Of a DNA stretch of 57,547 nucleotides, positions 35,875 to 45,300 are shown piece after piece. This DNA is from an uncultured Collinsella sp. GTDB lineage: Bacteria; Actinomycetota; Coriobacteriia; Coriobacteriales; Coriobacteriaceae. The notes below the pieces were generated by a model, which saw only the letters and a list, made by a program, of their open reading frames with translations, did not search any database and was not told where the DNA came from. The translations under genes were made by a program, and so were the position numbers. Where the stretch lies: NCBI GenBank assembly GCA_959599915.1, contig CAUGJE010000013.1, positions 1 to 57,547 on the forward strand, written 5' to 3'. The first letter of the stretch is position 1, and each line of letters begins with the position of its first letter.

Positions 35875-36837
35875 TTACTGTTCGCTCTTCGCGAGTGCCT
35901 GATCGATCAGTTTGTTGAGCGCCTCGCGCTGCTCAGCGGAGTTGATGCCGCCCATGATCGGCTCTCCCACAATGTTACCGTTCTGGTCGATCACGTAGGT
36001 GGTCGGGAACGAGTACAGGTTGGAGGTGAACTTTCCGGCCTCGCTGTCCGACTTAAACCAGATGTTCTTATACGTCACGCCCTTCTTGGAAAGCACGTCC
36101 TTGGCATCGGCCACCGCATCTTTGTTGCCATCGAGCGTAAAGGAATTAACGCCCACGACCTGGCCGCCCTTCTCGGCAAGCTCCTTGTTGAGCTTCTCCA
36201 GATCGCCCAGCTCTCCCACGCACGGCTTGCAGGTGGTAAACCAGAAGTTCATGACGGTGACCTTGTTCTTGGAGAACAGCTCGTCGCTGTTTACATCGTT
36301 GCCGTCCAAGTCCTTGCCCTTAAAGCTGGGGAACTTCGTCTCCCCGCTCTCGCCGTTGGTCATACCCGCGGTCGAGGCATCAACGCTCTCCCCCTCGCCG
36401 GGCGTGCTGCCGCATCCGGGGAACTCCTTCTCCAGCGCCATGAGCTTGTCCTCGATCTCCTTGACCTGCTGCGCGCCGGCCTTAAGCGTCTTAAGCTCGT
36501 CAGCCGCAAACTGATCCTTGGCGCCCTCGATGGTATCGAGCAAGAAGTCACCGTAGTTCTTGCCGTCCTCAATCATGGGGGTGTCTTTGTTGGCCGCAAG
36601 GAACACCTTTTCCCATAGGGCGTTATCGCTCGCAAAGATCTCGTTTTCCTTTTGCAGCAGCTGCTGATACAGCTCGGCCGCCTCCTCGGCACTTGACGGC
36701 TTTTGCGCTATGAGCTCGGCAATCTGCGCATCGCCGCTCGTAGCATCCTTCGCGTCGCCCTTGGGGGCAGAGCACGCCGCGAGAGTCAGCGCCAGCACGG
36801 GCAGCATCAACAGAGCCGCAATTTTTGACAGTTTCAT
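35875..36837 (-). CDS. TlpA/ResA-like thioredoxin lipoprotein
   Basis: 320 residues. A lipoprotein signal ends in LTLAAC with Cys22 as the lipidation site. A helical domain (about 35-140) is followed by a thioredoxin fold with redox pair Cys203-x-x-Cys206 (WFTTCKPC) and cis-Pro near FPTTYV. It probably reduces or transfers disulfides at the outer face of the membrane. It is the last gene of an operon with the NapH-like ferredoxin and a small CXXC protein, a combination known from anaerobic Gram-positives. Confidence 0.93.
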   Translation of the reverse strand: MKLSKIAALLMLPVLALTLAACSAPKGDAKDATSGDAQIAELIAQKPSSAEEAAELYQQLLQKENEIFASDNALWEKVFLAANKDTPMIEDGKNYGDFLLDTIEGAKDQFAADELKTLKAGAQQVKEIEDKLMALEKEFPGCGSTPGEGESVDASTAGMTNGESGETKFPSFKGKDLDGNDVNSDELFSKNKVTVMNFWFTTCKPCVGELGDLEKLNKELAEKGGQVVGVNSFTLDGNKDAVADAKDVLSKKGVTYKNIWFKSDSEAGKFTSNLYSFPTTYVIDQNGNIVGEPIMGGINSAEQREALNKLIDQALAKSEQ

Positions 36838-36872
36838 GGTTCCTCCGTTTATATCGAAACTTATATAGGTAC

Positions 36873-37784
36873 CTATTTGTTTTCGCAGGCTTGCGTGGAC
36901 TGCGCGGGTTTGTCACCCGTCACACCCAGCCCGTAGCGAAAGCTAATAGCATCGACGGGGCACGCGCCCACGCATTTGCCGCAACGAATGCACTCGGCAT
37001 GGTCGGGCGTACGCGTAACGTCCACGTCCATCTGGCACACCTTGGCGCACTTGCCGCACGAGACGCATTTACAATGATCGACCTGAATCCCCAGCAACGA
37101 CACCTTGTTCATGAGTGCATAAAATGCGCCGAGGGGGCAAATCCATTTACAGAAGGGGCGGTAGAACAGCACGCTCAGCACCGTAACCGCAATGAGGATC
37201 GCGAGCTTCCAGGTAAAGAGCTTTCCCAGCGCGGAGCGGATTCCCACGTTCATGATGGACAGCGGAATCGCGCCCTCGAGCACACCCTGCGGGCAGATGT
37301 ACTTGCAAAAGAACGGGTCGCCCATACCCACATCGTTAACCACCAAGACGGGCAGCAGCACCACGGCAAACAGTAGCACGGCATACTTGATGTACGTGAG
37401 CGGCTTGAGCTTTTTCGTGGAGAGCTTTTTGCTGGGAATCTTATGCAGAAGCCCTTGCAGCCATCCAAACGGACACAAAAAGCCGCATACAAAACGTCCC
37501 AGCAGCACGCCGATCAGAATGAGCGTTCCGGTGACGTAATACGAAAAGCTAAACTTAGACGAGCCCACCACCGACTGAAACGACCCGATGGGGCACGCAC
37601 CCGAGGCCGCCGGACACGAGTAGCAGTTGAGACCCGGCACGCAGACGGCTTTGCCCGCTCCCTGGTAGATGCCGCCCTTGGCAAAGTTAGGCAGGTGAAT
37701 ATTGGTCGCAAGCGTCGCCGCCGCCTGAATCAATCCACGAAATCGCGCTAAAAGATGCGATGCAGTGTTTTTTCTTTTATCCAA
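36873..37784 (-). CDS. NapH/YccM-like membrane 4Fe-4S protein
   Basis: About 303 residues with roughly five helices. Cysteine clusters CSCPAASGACP and CGFLCPFGWLQG, then CKYICPQG and CKWICPLG, are the NapH-type membrane motifs. Two ferredoxin motifs end the protein (CVSCGKCAKVCQ and CIRCGKCVGACP). It should pass electrons across or at the membrane, probably to the TlpA lipoprotein. I choose the TTG at 37784, overlapping the previous gene by 8 bases; an earlier start is possible. Confidence 0.88.
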   Translation of the reverse strand: MDKRKNTASHLLARFRGLIQAAATLATNIHLPNFAKGGIYQGAGKAVCVPGLNCYSCPAASGACPIGSFQSVVGSSKFSFSYYVTGTLILIGVLLGRFVCGFLCPFGWLQGLLHKIPSKKLSTKKLKPLTYIKYAVLLFAVVLLPVLVVNDVGMGDPFFCKYICPQGVLEGAIPLSIMNVGIRSALGKLFTWKLAILIAVTVLSVLFYRPFCKWICPLGAFYALMNKVSLLGIQVDHCKCVSCGKCAKVCQMDVDVTRTPDHAECIRCGKCVGACPVDAISFRYGLGVTGDKPAQSTQACENK

Positions 37785-37923
37785 TTCCGATACACTCCAA
37801 GCACAGCCTGATTGCCTTGGCCAGCACGGCATCTGCCTCGCCGCGCATAATTCCAAAGCCAACCATGGCTACCCCAACGATCAGCAAAGCCACCTGCGCC
37901 ACAGGCTTAATCGCTTTGAACAA
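37777..37923 (-). CDS. CD1871A-like small CXXC membrane protein
   Basis: 48 residues, starting with TTG and AAAGGAG 8 bases upstream. One membrane helix (about 8-25) and a C-terminal ICLECIGIG-type end, here RLCLECIGIG, with Cys41 and Cys44. The pattern GxxRGEADAVLxKAIxxCLECIGIG matches small CXXC proteins encoded beside NapH-like ferredoxins and TlpA proteins. It is first in the redox operon. The short length and TTG start make it easy to miss. Confidence 0.82.
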   Translation of the reverse strand: MFKAIKPVAQVALLIVGVAMVGFGIMRGEADAVLAKAIRLCLECIGIG

Positions 37924-38012
37924 TCTGACCACTCCTTTCGTTTCGCGACCCATTGGACCATACCGACTATAAAATCCGTGTTAAGCGTGAATGACTATGC
38001 AAGGAGAACGTT

Positions 38013-38687
38013 ATGCGCATCTTGGTCGTCGAGGACGAGCGGGCGCTGTGCGATGCGATCGCACGCAGCCTGCGCAACTTGGCCTATAGCGTCGACTGCT
38101 GCTACGACGGGCAGCAGGCCCTCGATCTGCTCGATGTCGAGACCTTTGATCTTGTCGTGCTCGACCTCAATCTCCCCCATGTCGACGGCATGACCGTGCT
38201 CAGGCAACTCAGAATTACCGATTGCGAGACCAAGGTGCTCGTGCTCTCGGCACGTGGCGAGGTCTCCGACAAGGTAGCGGGGCTCGATGCGGGCGCCAAC
38301 GACTACCTCACCAAGCCGTTCCACCTTGACGAGCTGGCGGCACGCATACGCAGTCTCACGCTCAGGCGCTTTACGCAAAACGACGTTGTTCTAGCCTGTG
38401 GATTGTTGAGCTTTGACACCAAGGCGCGCCTCGCCTCCGTGGGCGGCGAGACCCTATCCCTCACGCGCAAGGAGACCGGCATCTTGGAATACCTGATGCT
38501 TAACCAGGGGCGGCCGGTGAGCCAGGAAGAGCTTATCGAGCATGTATGGGACAGCAGCGTCAACAGCTTTAGCAACGCGACCCGCGTGCATATCTCGTCG
38601 CTGCGAAAAAAGCTGCGCGGTGCGTTGGGGCACGACCCCATCCGCAACCGAATCGGCGAAGGCTACGTTATGGAGGACGGCAAATGA
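38013..38687 (+). CDS. OmpR-family response regulator
   Basis: 224 residues. Receiver domain with phosphoacceptor Asp51 (VVLDLNLP), the acidic pair VEDE and Lys in TKPF. Residues about 130-222 are a winged helix (LSLTRKETGILEYLMLNQGR, RVHISSLRKKL). AAGGAG lies 6 bases before the ATG. It overlaps the kinase gene by 4 bases. The divergent position opposite the TlpA redox operon makes that operon a likely target. Confidence 0.95.
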   Translation: MRILVVEDERALCDAIARSLRNLAYSVDCCYDGQQALDLLDVETFDLVVLDLNLPHVDGMTVLRQLRITDCETKVLVLSARGEVSDKVAGLDAGANDYLTKPFHLDELAARIRSLTLRRFTQNDVVLACGLLSFDTKARLASVGGETLSLTRKETGILEYLMLNQGRPVSQEELIEHVWDSSVNSFSNATRVHISSLRKKLRGALGHDPIRNRIGEGYVMEDGK

Positions 38688-39859
38688 AGCGGCTGTCGCT
38701 GCAGTGGCGCATCACGTTGATGACGGCACTGCTGATATGTTCGACCTGCGTACTTATGAATTGCCTGGTTGGCTACTCCGGCATGCGCTACATGGACTCG
38801 ATTGGTGCAGAAGCGTCGGCGCACAGCAAGGTGGAGGCGGCCTCGCCCAGCTCATTTGACCCGACAAACAAAGAGCTCGACGATGCGCTGACCATCGTCG
38901 TGAACGACGCCCAAGAATCGTTTGGCGCGACGAGCTGGTATATAACTGCGGCGGTGACGCTGCTCGGAGGCGTCCTGGCCTACTTTGTGAGCGGGCATGC
39001 GTTGCAGCCGTTGCGCTCCTTTGCGGCACAAGTCGAGAGCGTGCGGCCCGACAACCTCGCCGACACAAAAATCAGCGAGGACGTGCCCTCTGAACTCAGG
39101 CGCTGCAGCGCGTCGTTTAACGACATGATTGCCCGCCTTGACGAGGGATTTTCCGCACAAAGACAGTTTACGGGCAATGCGGCGCACGAGCTGCGCACGC
39201 CACTTGCGCTCATGCAGGCCCAGGTTGAGCTGTTTTGCGCCGAGCACCCCGACGTCGACGCCGATACAGCGAGCCTGCTCGGGCTGCTGCAGGAGCAGAC
39301 CGAGCGGATGACGCACATGACAAAGACCCTGCTCGAGATGAGCGAGCTGCGCAGTGTCCCTTGCAACGATGCGATTGACCTGGCGCCGATGATCGAAGAA
39401 GTACTCACGGACCTGGCGCCCCTTGCCGAGCAAAAAGACATCACGCTTACAAGTGAGGGCGACGCGCAAACGATCGGCAGCGATACGCTAATCTATCGGC
39501 TGCTGTTCAACTTGGCCGAAAACGCCATACGTTACAGCGCGCCCAACTCGACCGTGCAAATCAACGCCTGCGCCGAAGGCGACCGCGTGCTGCTACGCGT
39601 GCGCGACCAGGGGCCGGGCATTCCCGAGCAATACCAGACGAGCATCTTCCAGCCCTTCTTTCGCGTCGACAAATCGCGCAGCAGGGCATATGGCGGCGTG
39701 GGGCTGGGGCTTGCACTGGTCTGGGAGATTGCCGCACTCCACGGCGGCTCCATCGAGGTCGAAGAGAGCTCGGAGCGCGGAACGACCATGCTCGTGACCC
39801 TTCCCGCGCATAACATCGAAGATGCGACAAAGGAACTGCCCCTTTGTCACATCTGTTAG
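38684..39859 (+). CDS. Sensor histidine kinase, partner of the OmpR regulator
   Basis: 391 residues. Helices at about 10-31 and 85-103 flank an extracytoplasmic sensor of about 50 residues. A HAMP-like linker follows, then His168 in NAAHELRTPL, and an HATPase (NLAENAIRY, DQGPGIP, GGVGLGLAL). The last codons (DATKELPLCHIC) are encoded by a family-A palindrome, so the natural C-terminus has been replaced by repeat sequence. Confidence 0.94.
   Translation: MKRLSLQWRITLMTALLICSTCVLMNCLVGYSGMRYMDSIGAEASAHSKVEAASPSSFDPTNKELDDALTIVVNDAQESFGATSWYITAAVTLLGGVLAYFVSGHALQPLRSFAAQVESVRPDNLADTKISEDVPSELRRCSASFNDMIARLDEGFSAQRQFTGNAAHELRTPLALMQAQVELFCAEHPDVDADTASLLGLLQEQTERMTHMTKTLLEMSELRSVPCNDAIDLAPMIEEVLTDLAPLAEQKDITLTSEGDAQTIGSDTLIYRLLFNLAENAIRYSAPNSTVQINACAEGDRVLLRVRDQGPGIPEQYQTSIFQPFFRVDKSRSRAYGGVGLGLALVWEIAALHGGSIEVEESSERGTTMLVTLPAHNIEDATKELPLCHIC
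39821..39853. repeat. Palindromic repeat family A, copy 7, inside the 3' end of a kinase gene
   Basis: GATGCGACAAAGGAACTGCC with its right arm ending in TTTGTCACATC. The palindrome is coding: it supplies 11 codons just before the stop. Confidence 0.92.
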
Positions 39860-39909
39860 TTCGCAGGATACGTGAGGCCCAAGATGCGCGAAATTGGGCG
39901 AAGCGCCAG

Positions 39910-39943
39910 CAAAAAGCCCCCGCTTCCAAGCGGAAACGGGGGC
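39910..39943 (-). terminator. Terminator of the GMP synthase gene
   Basis: Minus strand AGCCCCCG (39943-39936) pairs with CGGGGGCT, with an inner TTCCGC/GGAAGC region, and is followed by TTTTTG. It lies between the convergent kinase and GMP synthase genes. Confidence 0.85.
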
Positions 39944-39956
39944 TAGGTGAGTTAGC

Positions 39957-40937
39957 TTACTCCCACTCAACGGTGCCAACGGGCTTCGGCGTGAGGTCGT
40001 AGCACACGCGGCAGATGCCGGGAACCTCGGCGGTGACGCGAGCGGTAATACGCTTGAGTAGCGCCCAGTCGAGCTCGGGAACCTCGGCAGTCATGACATC
40101 GACGGTGTTGATGCAGCGGATGATGCAGGGCCAATCGTAGGCGCGCTTGCCCTCGCGCACACCGGTTGCGCGGAAGTCGGGCACGACGGCAAAATACTGC
40201 CAGATGGCCAGACCGGCCTTGTCGATCTCCTCGCGCACGATGGCGTCGGCTTCGCGCAGCGCCTCAAGACGGTCGCGGGTGATGGCACCAAGGCAGCGGA
40301 CGCCCAGGCCGGGACCGGGGAACGGCTGGCGCTCAACCATATTCTCGGGCAGGCCGAGCTCGCGACCCACGACGCGGACCTCGTCCTTGTACAGCAGTTT
40401 GACGGGCTCGCAGAGCTCAAACTGCAGATCCTCGGGCAGACCGCCCACGTTGTGGTGAGCCTTCACGCCGTCTTGGGACTCCAGGATGTCGGGATAGATG
40501 GTGCCCTGGGCGAGGAAGCTGACCTCATCGCCAACCTTGCGGGCCTCCTCCTCGAACACGCGAATGAACTCGGCGCCGATAATCTTACGCTTGGCCTCGG
40601 GCTCCTCGACGTCCACGAGCTTGTCCAGGAAGCGATCTGTGGCGTCAACGTAAACCAGGTTGGCATCCATCTGATTCTTGAAGACGTCGACGACCTGCTC
40701 GCTCTCGCCCTTGCGCATCAGGCCGTGGTTAACATGCACGCAAATGAGCTGCTTGCCGATGGCCTTGATGAGCAGGGCCGCGACAACCGAGCTGTCGACG
40801 CCGCCCGAAAGAGCCAGCAGGACCTTCTTGTCGCCGATCTGCTCGCGGATTGCAGCGACCTGCTCATCGATGAACACCTGGGCAAGTTCGGGAGTGGTGA
40901 TACGCACCATGTCGTCGGGACGCTTGTTGGGATCCAT
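39957..40937 (-). CDS. guaA: GMP synthase, ATP-pyrophosphatase and dimerisation domains only
   Basis: 326 residues. It starts with ELAQVFIDEQVAAIREQIGD and the PP-loop SGGVDSSV, and ends with the canonical TVEWE. The ATPPase domain and the C-terminal dimerisation domain (GRELGLPENMVERQPFPGPG) are complete. The N-terminal glutaminase (class I GATase, about 190 residues) normally fused in bacteria is absent, and AGGAG before the ATG shows a true start. It makes GMP from XMP with ammonia, or needs a separate glutaminase subunit that is not in the window. Confidence 0.92.
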   Translation of the reverse strand: MDPNKRPDDMVRITTPELAQVFIDEQVAAIREQIGDKKVLLALSGGVDSSVVAALLIKAIGKQLICVHVNHGLMRKGESEQVVDVFKNQMDANLVYVDATDRFLDKLVDVEEPEAKRKIIGAEFIRVFEEEARKVGDEVSFLAQGTIYPDILESQDGVKAHHNVGGLPEDLQFELCEPVKLLYKDEVRVVGRELGLPENMVERQPFPGPGLGVRCLGAITRDRLEALREADAIVREEIDKAGLAIWQYFAVVPDFRATGVREGKRAYDWPCIIRCINTVDVMTAEVPELDWALLKRITARVTAEVPGICRVCYDLTPKPVGTVEWE

Positions 40938-41234
40938 GCAGAGCTCCTTCTCGATTCGATGGAAATGCGCCGCGCGTATGCAGACGCACCGTCATATGAC
41001 CTCATTATATGCAGAACGAGATGCGTTTCCCATCGCTGCGACAGAGCTTTTTGCAGGGGCGGCAGTTTTTCTATATCCCAAGGTCAGCTAGACTTCGGTA
41101 GCCACCTTGGGAGCATCGCCAATAGACTCTTCCTTTATACGTTCGGCACAATCGTAGGCGATACCCACAAATTCCAGTCCCGAGCAACAAGAGTACAATT
41201 GCTGCTAGTGTTGCCAGCTGTTGGGAGATGGAAG

Positions 41235-42239
41235 ATGGACTGCGATGGCTACCCATGCGTTCCCATGCCGTTGATGTGCACCGCCTTTGCGCCGGGGCAG
41301 ATTGACGCTGCGGTTGCAGGCATTTCCGACCCCGATTCACGCGCCATCGCCACGGCAGAAGCGCTGTACTTTCGCGGACAGGCCGCACTCGCCGCCAAGA
41401 CAGCACGCCCCTATCTTGACGCCACCGACCCCGCACTGCGCTATTCCGCATGCTTTATCTGCGGATATGCCAGTCTGTCGCTCAACCGTATCGCCGATGC
41501 CCGCCGTTGCCTTGCTGGCATCCTCGATACGCCGGCCGACGAGGAATCACCCGCCGTCCACGCCACGCATATCCTGTTCGCCTCGGCCGCGAGCGTCCTG
41601 CTGCACTTGCCTTCCCCGTATTCTGCCGAAGAGTTTTATCCGCTTGCGGCGCATCTGCCCGAAGGCCTGCGACTGTTCGCCAGCTACGTGATGGCGCATG
41701 CCCTGTACCTGCGCGGCGAATATGGCCGCAGTCTGGGCATGGCGGAAAACGCCCTGATCATGAAACAGGGAAGCTATCCCATCTCGGAACTGTTCCTGCA
41801 CCTGGCAGCTTCCATGGCCTGCATGAGTCTCAAAGACGTCGACGCCGCAAGGACGCATTTCGGAGCTGCTTGGAACATTGCGCGTCCCGACGGCCTTATC
41901 GAGCTCATTGGCGAGCACCACGGCCTTTTGCAGGGGCTTATCGAGGCATGCTTAAAATCGCAATACCCCGACGATTTCGCTCGCATCATCGAGATCACGT
42001 ATCGATTCAGCTACGGCTGGCGGCGCATCCACAACCCCGATTCGGGCGAGGACGTGGCCGACGATCTAACGACCACGGAGTTCACCATGGCCATGCTCGC
42101 CTGCCGTGGGTGGACCAACGCCGAAATCGCACGCCATATGGGCGTGTCGCCGGGCACCGTTAAAAACCGCCTATCCGGCGTATACGCAAAGCTTGGCATC
42201 GGCACACGCGCCGAGCTGGTCGCGCATATGTTGCGTTAG
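41235..42239 (+). CDS. LuxR-type regulator with helical repeat N-terminus
   Basis: 334 residues. Residues about 20-255 are Ala-rich helical pairs like TPRs. The C-terminal LuxR helix-turn-helix is at about 270-330 (TEFTMAMLACRGWTNAEIARHMGVSPGTVKNRLSGVYAKLGIGTRAEL split). GGAG precedes the ATG at 41235; the same frame is open far upstream across the GMP synthase gene, but has no ribosome site there. It lies 155 bases before the large surface protein gene on the same strand, a possible target. Confidence 0.87.
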   Translation: MDCDGYPCVPMPLMCTAFAPGQIDAAVAGISDPDSRAIATAEALYFRGQAALAAKTARPYLDATDPALRYSACFICGYASLSLNRIADARRCLAGILDTPADEESPAVHATHILFASAASVLLHLPSPYSAEEFYPLAAHLPEGLRLFASYVMAHALYLRGEYGRSLGMAENALIMKQGSYPISELFLHLAASMACMSLKDVDAARTHFGAAWNIARPDGLIELIGEHHGLLQGLIEACLKSQYPDDFARIIEITYRFSYGWRRIHNPDSGEDVADDLTTTEFTMAMLACRGWTNAEIARHMGVSPGTVKNRLSGVYAKLGIGTRAELVAHMLR

Positions 42240-42394
42240 CGACCGGGCTGGCAAGCGCATCGAACGCGTTCCGGAACCCGGCGCTTCGCTCGATCAATTT
42301 GGACATTTTGGCCATCGAACGGCACTACCGCCACGAAGCGCCTTCTCGCAAAATTGGATTATTTCCACCGATATTTGCGGGATGGGAGTCCAAG

Positions 42395-45300
42395 ATGCTT
42401 GATCGCCGTTCGTTACTTGTTGCCGGAGCGTCCTCGCTAGCGAGCATTATGTTGCCTCGCATGCCGGGAAGCGAAAATGCCTTCCTGCTGCCGTTCGCGC
42501 CCACCGCGGCCTATGCCGACGAAGAAGGTCCCTTTAAGGTGCTCGTTCTCTCGCGCACCATGTTTGGTGTGGTCGTGGTCGACGTCGCCAACAAGAATAT
42601 GCCCATCAAGGGAGCCCAGGTCACGCTCGCGTCGCGTTATGCCGCGGGCAAGCAGCTCACCGCCACGACCGACGACGAGGGCACGGCCATCTTTGAGGTC
42701 GCGCCACTTTCGGAAGGCTACGTAGACGAGGCAACGCTTCTCGACGCGTGCGACTTTAACGGCGGCATCTCCATTAGCATGGCGGGCTACCGTGATGTCG
42801 AGATTCCCCTCGCGCGTGTCCAAGGCGGCACCGCCATTACCGCACCCACACGTCCGCTCTCCGATGGCGAGCCGTACTTTCGACAGCTCACATTCGACGA
42901 ATGGGACATCCAGTACGCTGAAGCCACGTTCATGGCATTGCCGAAGGACGACACGGCAAACGAGCAGCCCGATACGCACGCCTTTACCGTGCAGACTCAT
43001 CTGCCGCAGGGCGGGCAGGCAACATTGCATATCAATAAAGTGACGCCTGCCGCGGGCAGCTCACCCGAAACCGTCACGCAGATCGGCCAGATCAAGGCCA
43101 GTGCAACGGGTGCGAATAATCTGGCAACGTTCACGCTCGAAGATAAGTTCCTCGATGCGGCATCGGGCCTTCTGGAAGAAGGGTGCAAGCTGCGCTTTGT
43201 CCTCGACTATCAGGGCAAAACCTACACGCTCTCCTCCCCCATGGCCGTTGTCACCGCGCCGGCCGCAAAGGCGGAATCGGGCTCGACCACCATCATTCCC
43301 ACCACCATGGACCAAGAGGTCACTCCGTTTGATTTCCCCGCATCGTTTCCCGGCATCGGTGGTAATAAGTTCACGTGCTGGATGCCCTCGTTCCCCATTT
43401 TGTTCGATTTCTCTTTTGCCGGGTACGTGCTGTTTGGCGGAGGATACAAACCGGTCGGCTACATGAACGATTCAGGCAATCCGGATCCGGAGTACTGGAA
43501 GAAATCGCCGCGCGAGTCGGGCGCCAAGCAGGCAAACCACTACCTCGACGAGATGGAAGGGAAGTGGAATCAGTACAAGAGTATGAGCGCCGGTTCGGGA
43601 ACCGATCCAAGAAACACTAAGCTCCTTCGCCACCATTGCACGCTGCTGTTCACGATGGATATCGCCACACAGCTGTACGGCTCGCTCGCCTACGATTGGG
43701 TGGGCAAAACCTGGGGCAACAACAACGACCCCGCATACGGCAATATTAAGGCACTCTTCCAAGTAAGAACCGACCTCAATTGGACCGAGCAGTTTACCCT
43801 AGGACCGGTGCCGTTTTTCTTAAACGTCAACCCCTGGGTGCTGGCGAAGCTGGCGCTCGCCGTGGGTGCCCACACGCACGGCAGCGGCGCGGCGTTTTTT
43901 AAAAACATTTCGCTCGACTATTCAAACACCTCGGGCTCGTTCACCATCCAGATCGGGCTTGCCGTCACCTTTGGCGCCGGCGTTGCAGGCGTCGCTTCGT
44001 CTGCCGTGCGCGGCGCCGCATCCCTCACGCTGTTCATTGGGTACGAGAAGGCAGATGGACACCAGCTTCCGCGACTGCGCGTAGGTGCAGACGTCGATGT
44101 CGATGTGATACTCCAGTTCGTAATGTTCAAGTGGACCACCAAGGCTTGGTCGGGGTCGTGGCCCACGCTCCTCGATTCGTGGAATATGTCGGTGAACAAT
44201 GGCAACCAGTATGTGCTCCAGCGCTCTGAGCTCGCATTGGGTGGAGATACGCCTTACACATTGGATGCCCGCTTCGGCACGCCCGGCGACATCAAGGCGG
44301 GCGGCGTGCCGCAATTTATCGCATCGGCCACCATCGTCACCAACGCCGAGCTGCTCGCACGCGCCGAGGTTAAGGCCACTGCCGTAAACGCCGCGCCTGT
44401 CGTGCGCGATTGGGACCGGGCGGTCACGCGCATTGAGCTCGAGGCAGACGCGGAGAGCGACGACACGGGACAGGTTGAGCATTTCGTCCACGCACTGATG
44501 GAAAACGACGAAAACGCTGCGCCGATGTACGAGTACACCTACATCGGTCAGGCAACGAACGCCGTTGCAGACCCCAACGCCAATTCTGCCGGCGTGTCGG
44601 AGGACGAGCGTGGCGGCATAAAACCCTCGAGCGACAACGTGCTGTTTTCCGGCGTGCTCAGCGAAGCCCACATGAAGCTGGCAATGATTGCCGGCGTAGA
44701 ATGCCTGTTCCGTATCGCCTCGGTGTGCTACGGCGACAATGGCCGCTCGCGCCTGGTGGTGCACACAAGGGCAAACGGCACGTGGTCCGCCCCCACGCCC
44801 GTGGACTTCCCCCTTGGGTTTGGCGAGGGCGACGTGGAGCGCGACGGCATATACGATTACGACTTCGACGTGGTGGAATATACGGACGGGAGGGGAAACC
44901 AGGAAGCCTACGTGCTGCTGGTCTCGGGCGAGCGCCCCGACGGCGACAACACCCTTTTCGATACGGCAAGCACAGCCGGCATACTGTCCGTCGTGCGCCT
45001 GCGCATAAGTAATGACGAGATCCGCGTGGTGTCGCATACGTCATGGCGCAGCATCTCGCGCGGCCGCCTGCAAGAGGATGGCTACCATTGCCTGCAGTGC
45101 CCACGCATCACGGTGGGCAAGACACTTGTCGACGGACGTCTGTCGGGCGCCTACCTCCACCGCCGCGGAACCACCGCAGAAAAGGCGCTCGGCAGCGAGG
45201 CTGAGGTTGCGCTGGAGTGCTTTACCCTGTGGTCGGACGTTTCGGGCGACAGCCTGACGTTCCGCCAAGTTCTCCGCTTTCCGCAAGCACCGTCGAGTAT

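Noticed and set aside
40452..41234. An upstream extension of the LuxR-type gene across the GMP synthase gene
   Set aside because: The extension is antisense to guaA and has no ribosome site. The ATG at 41235 has GGAG and starts the plausible protein.
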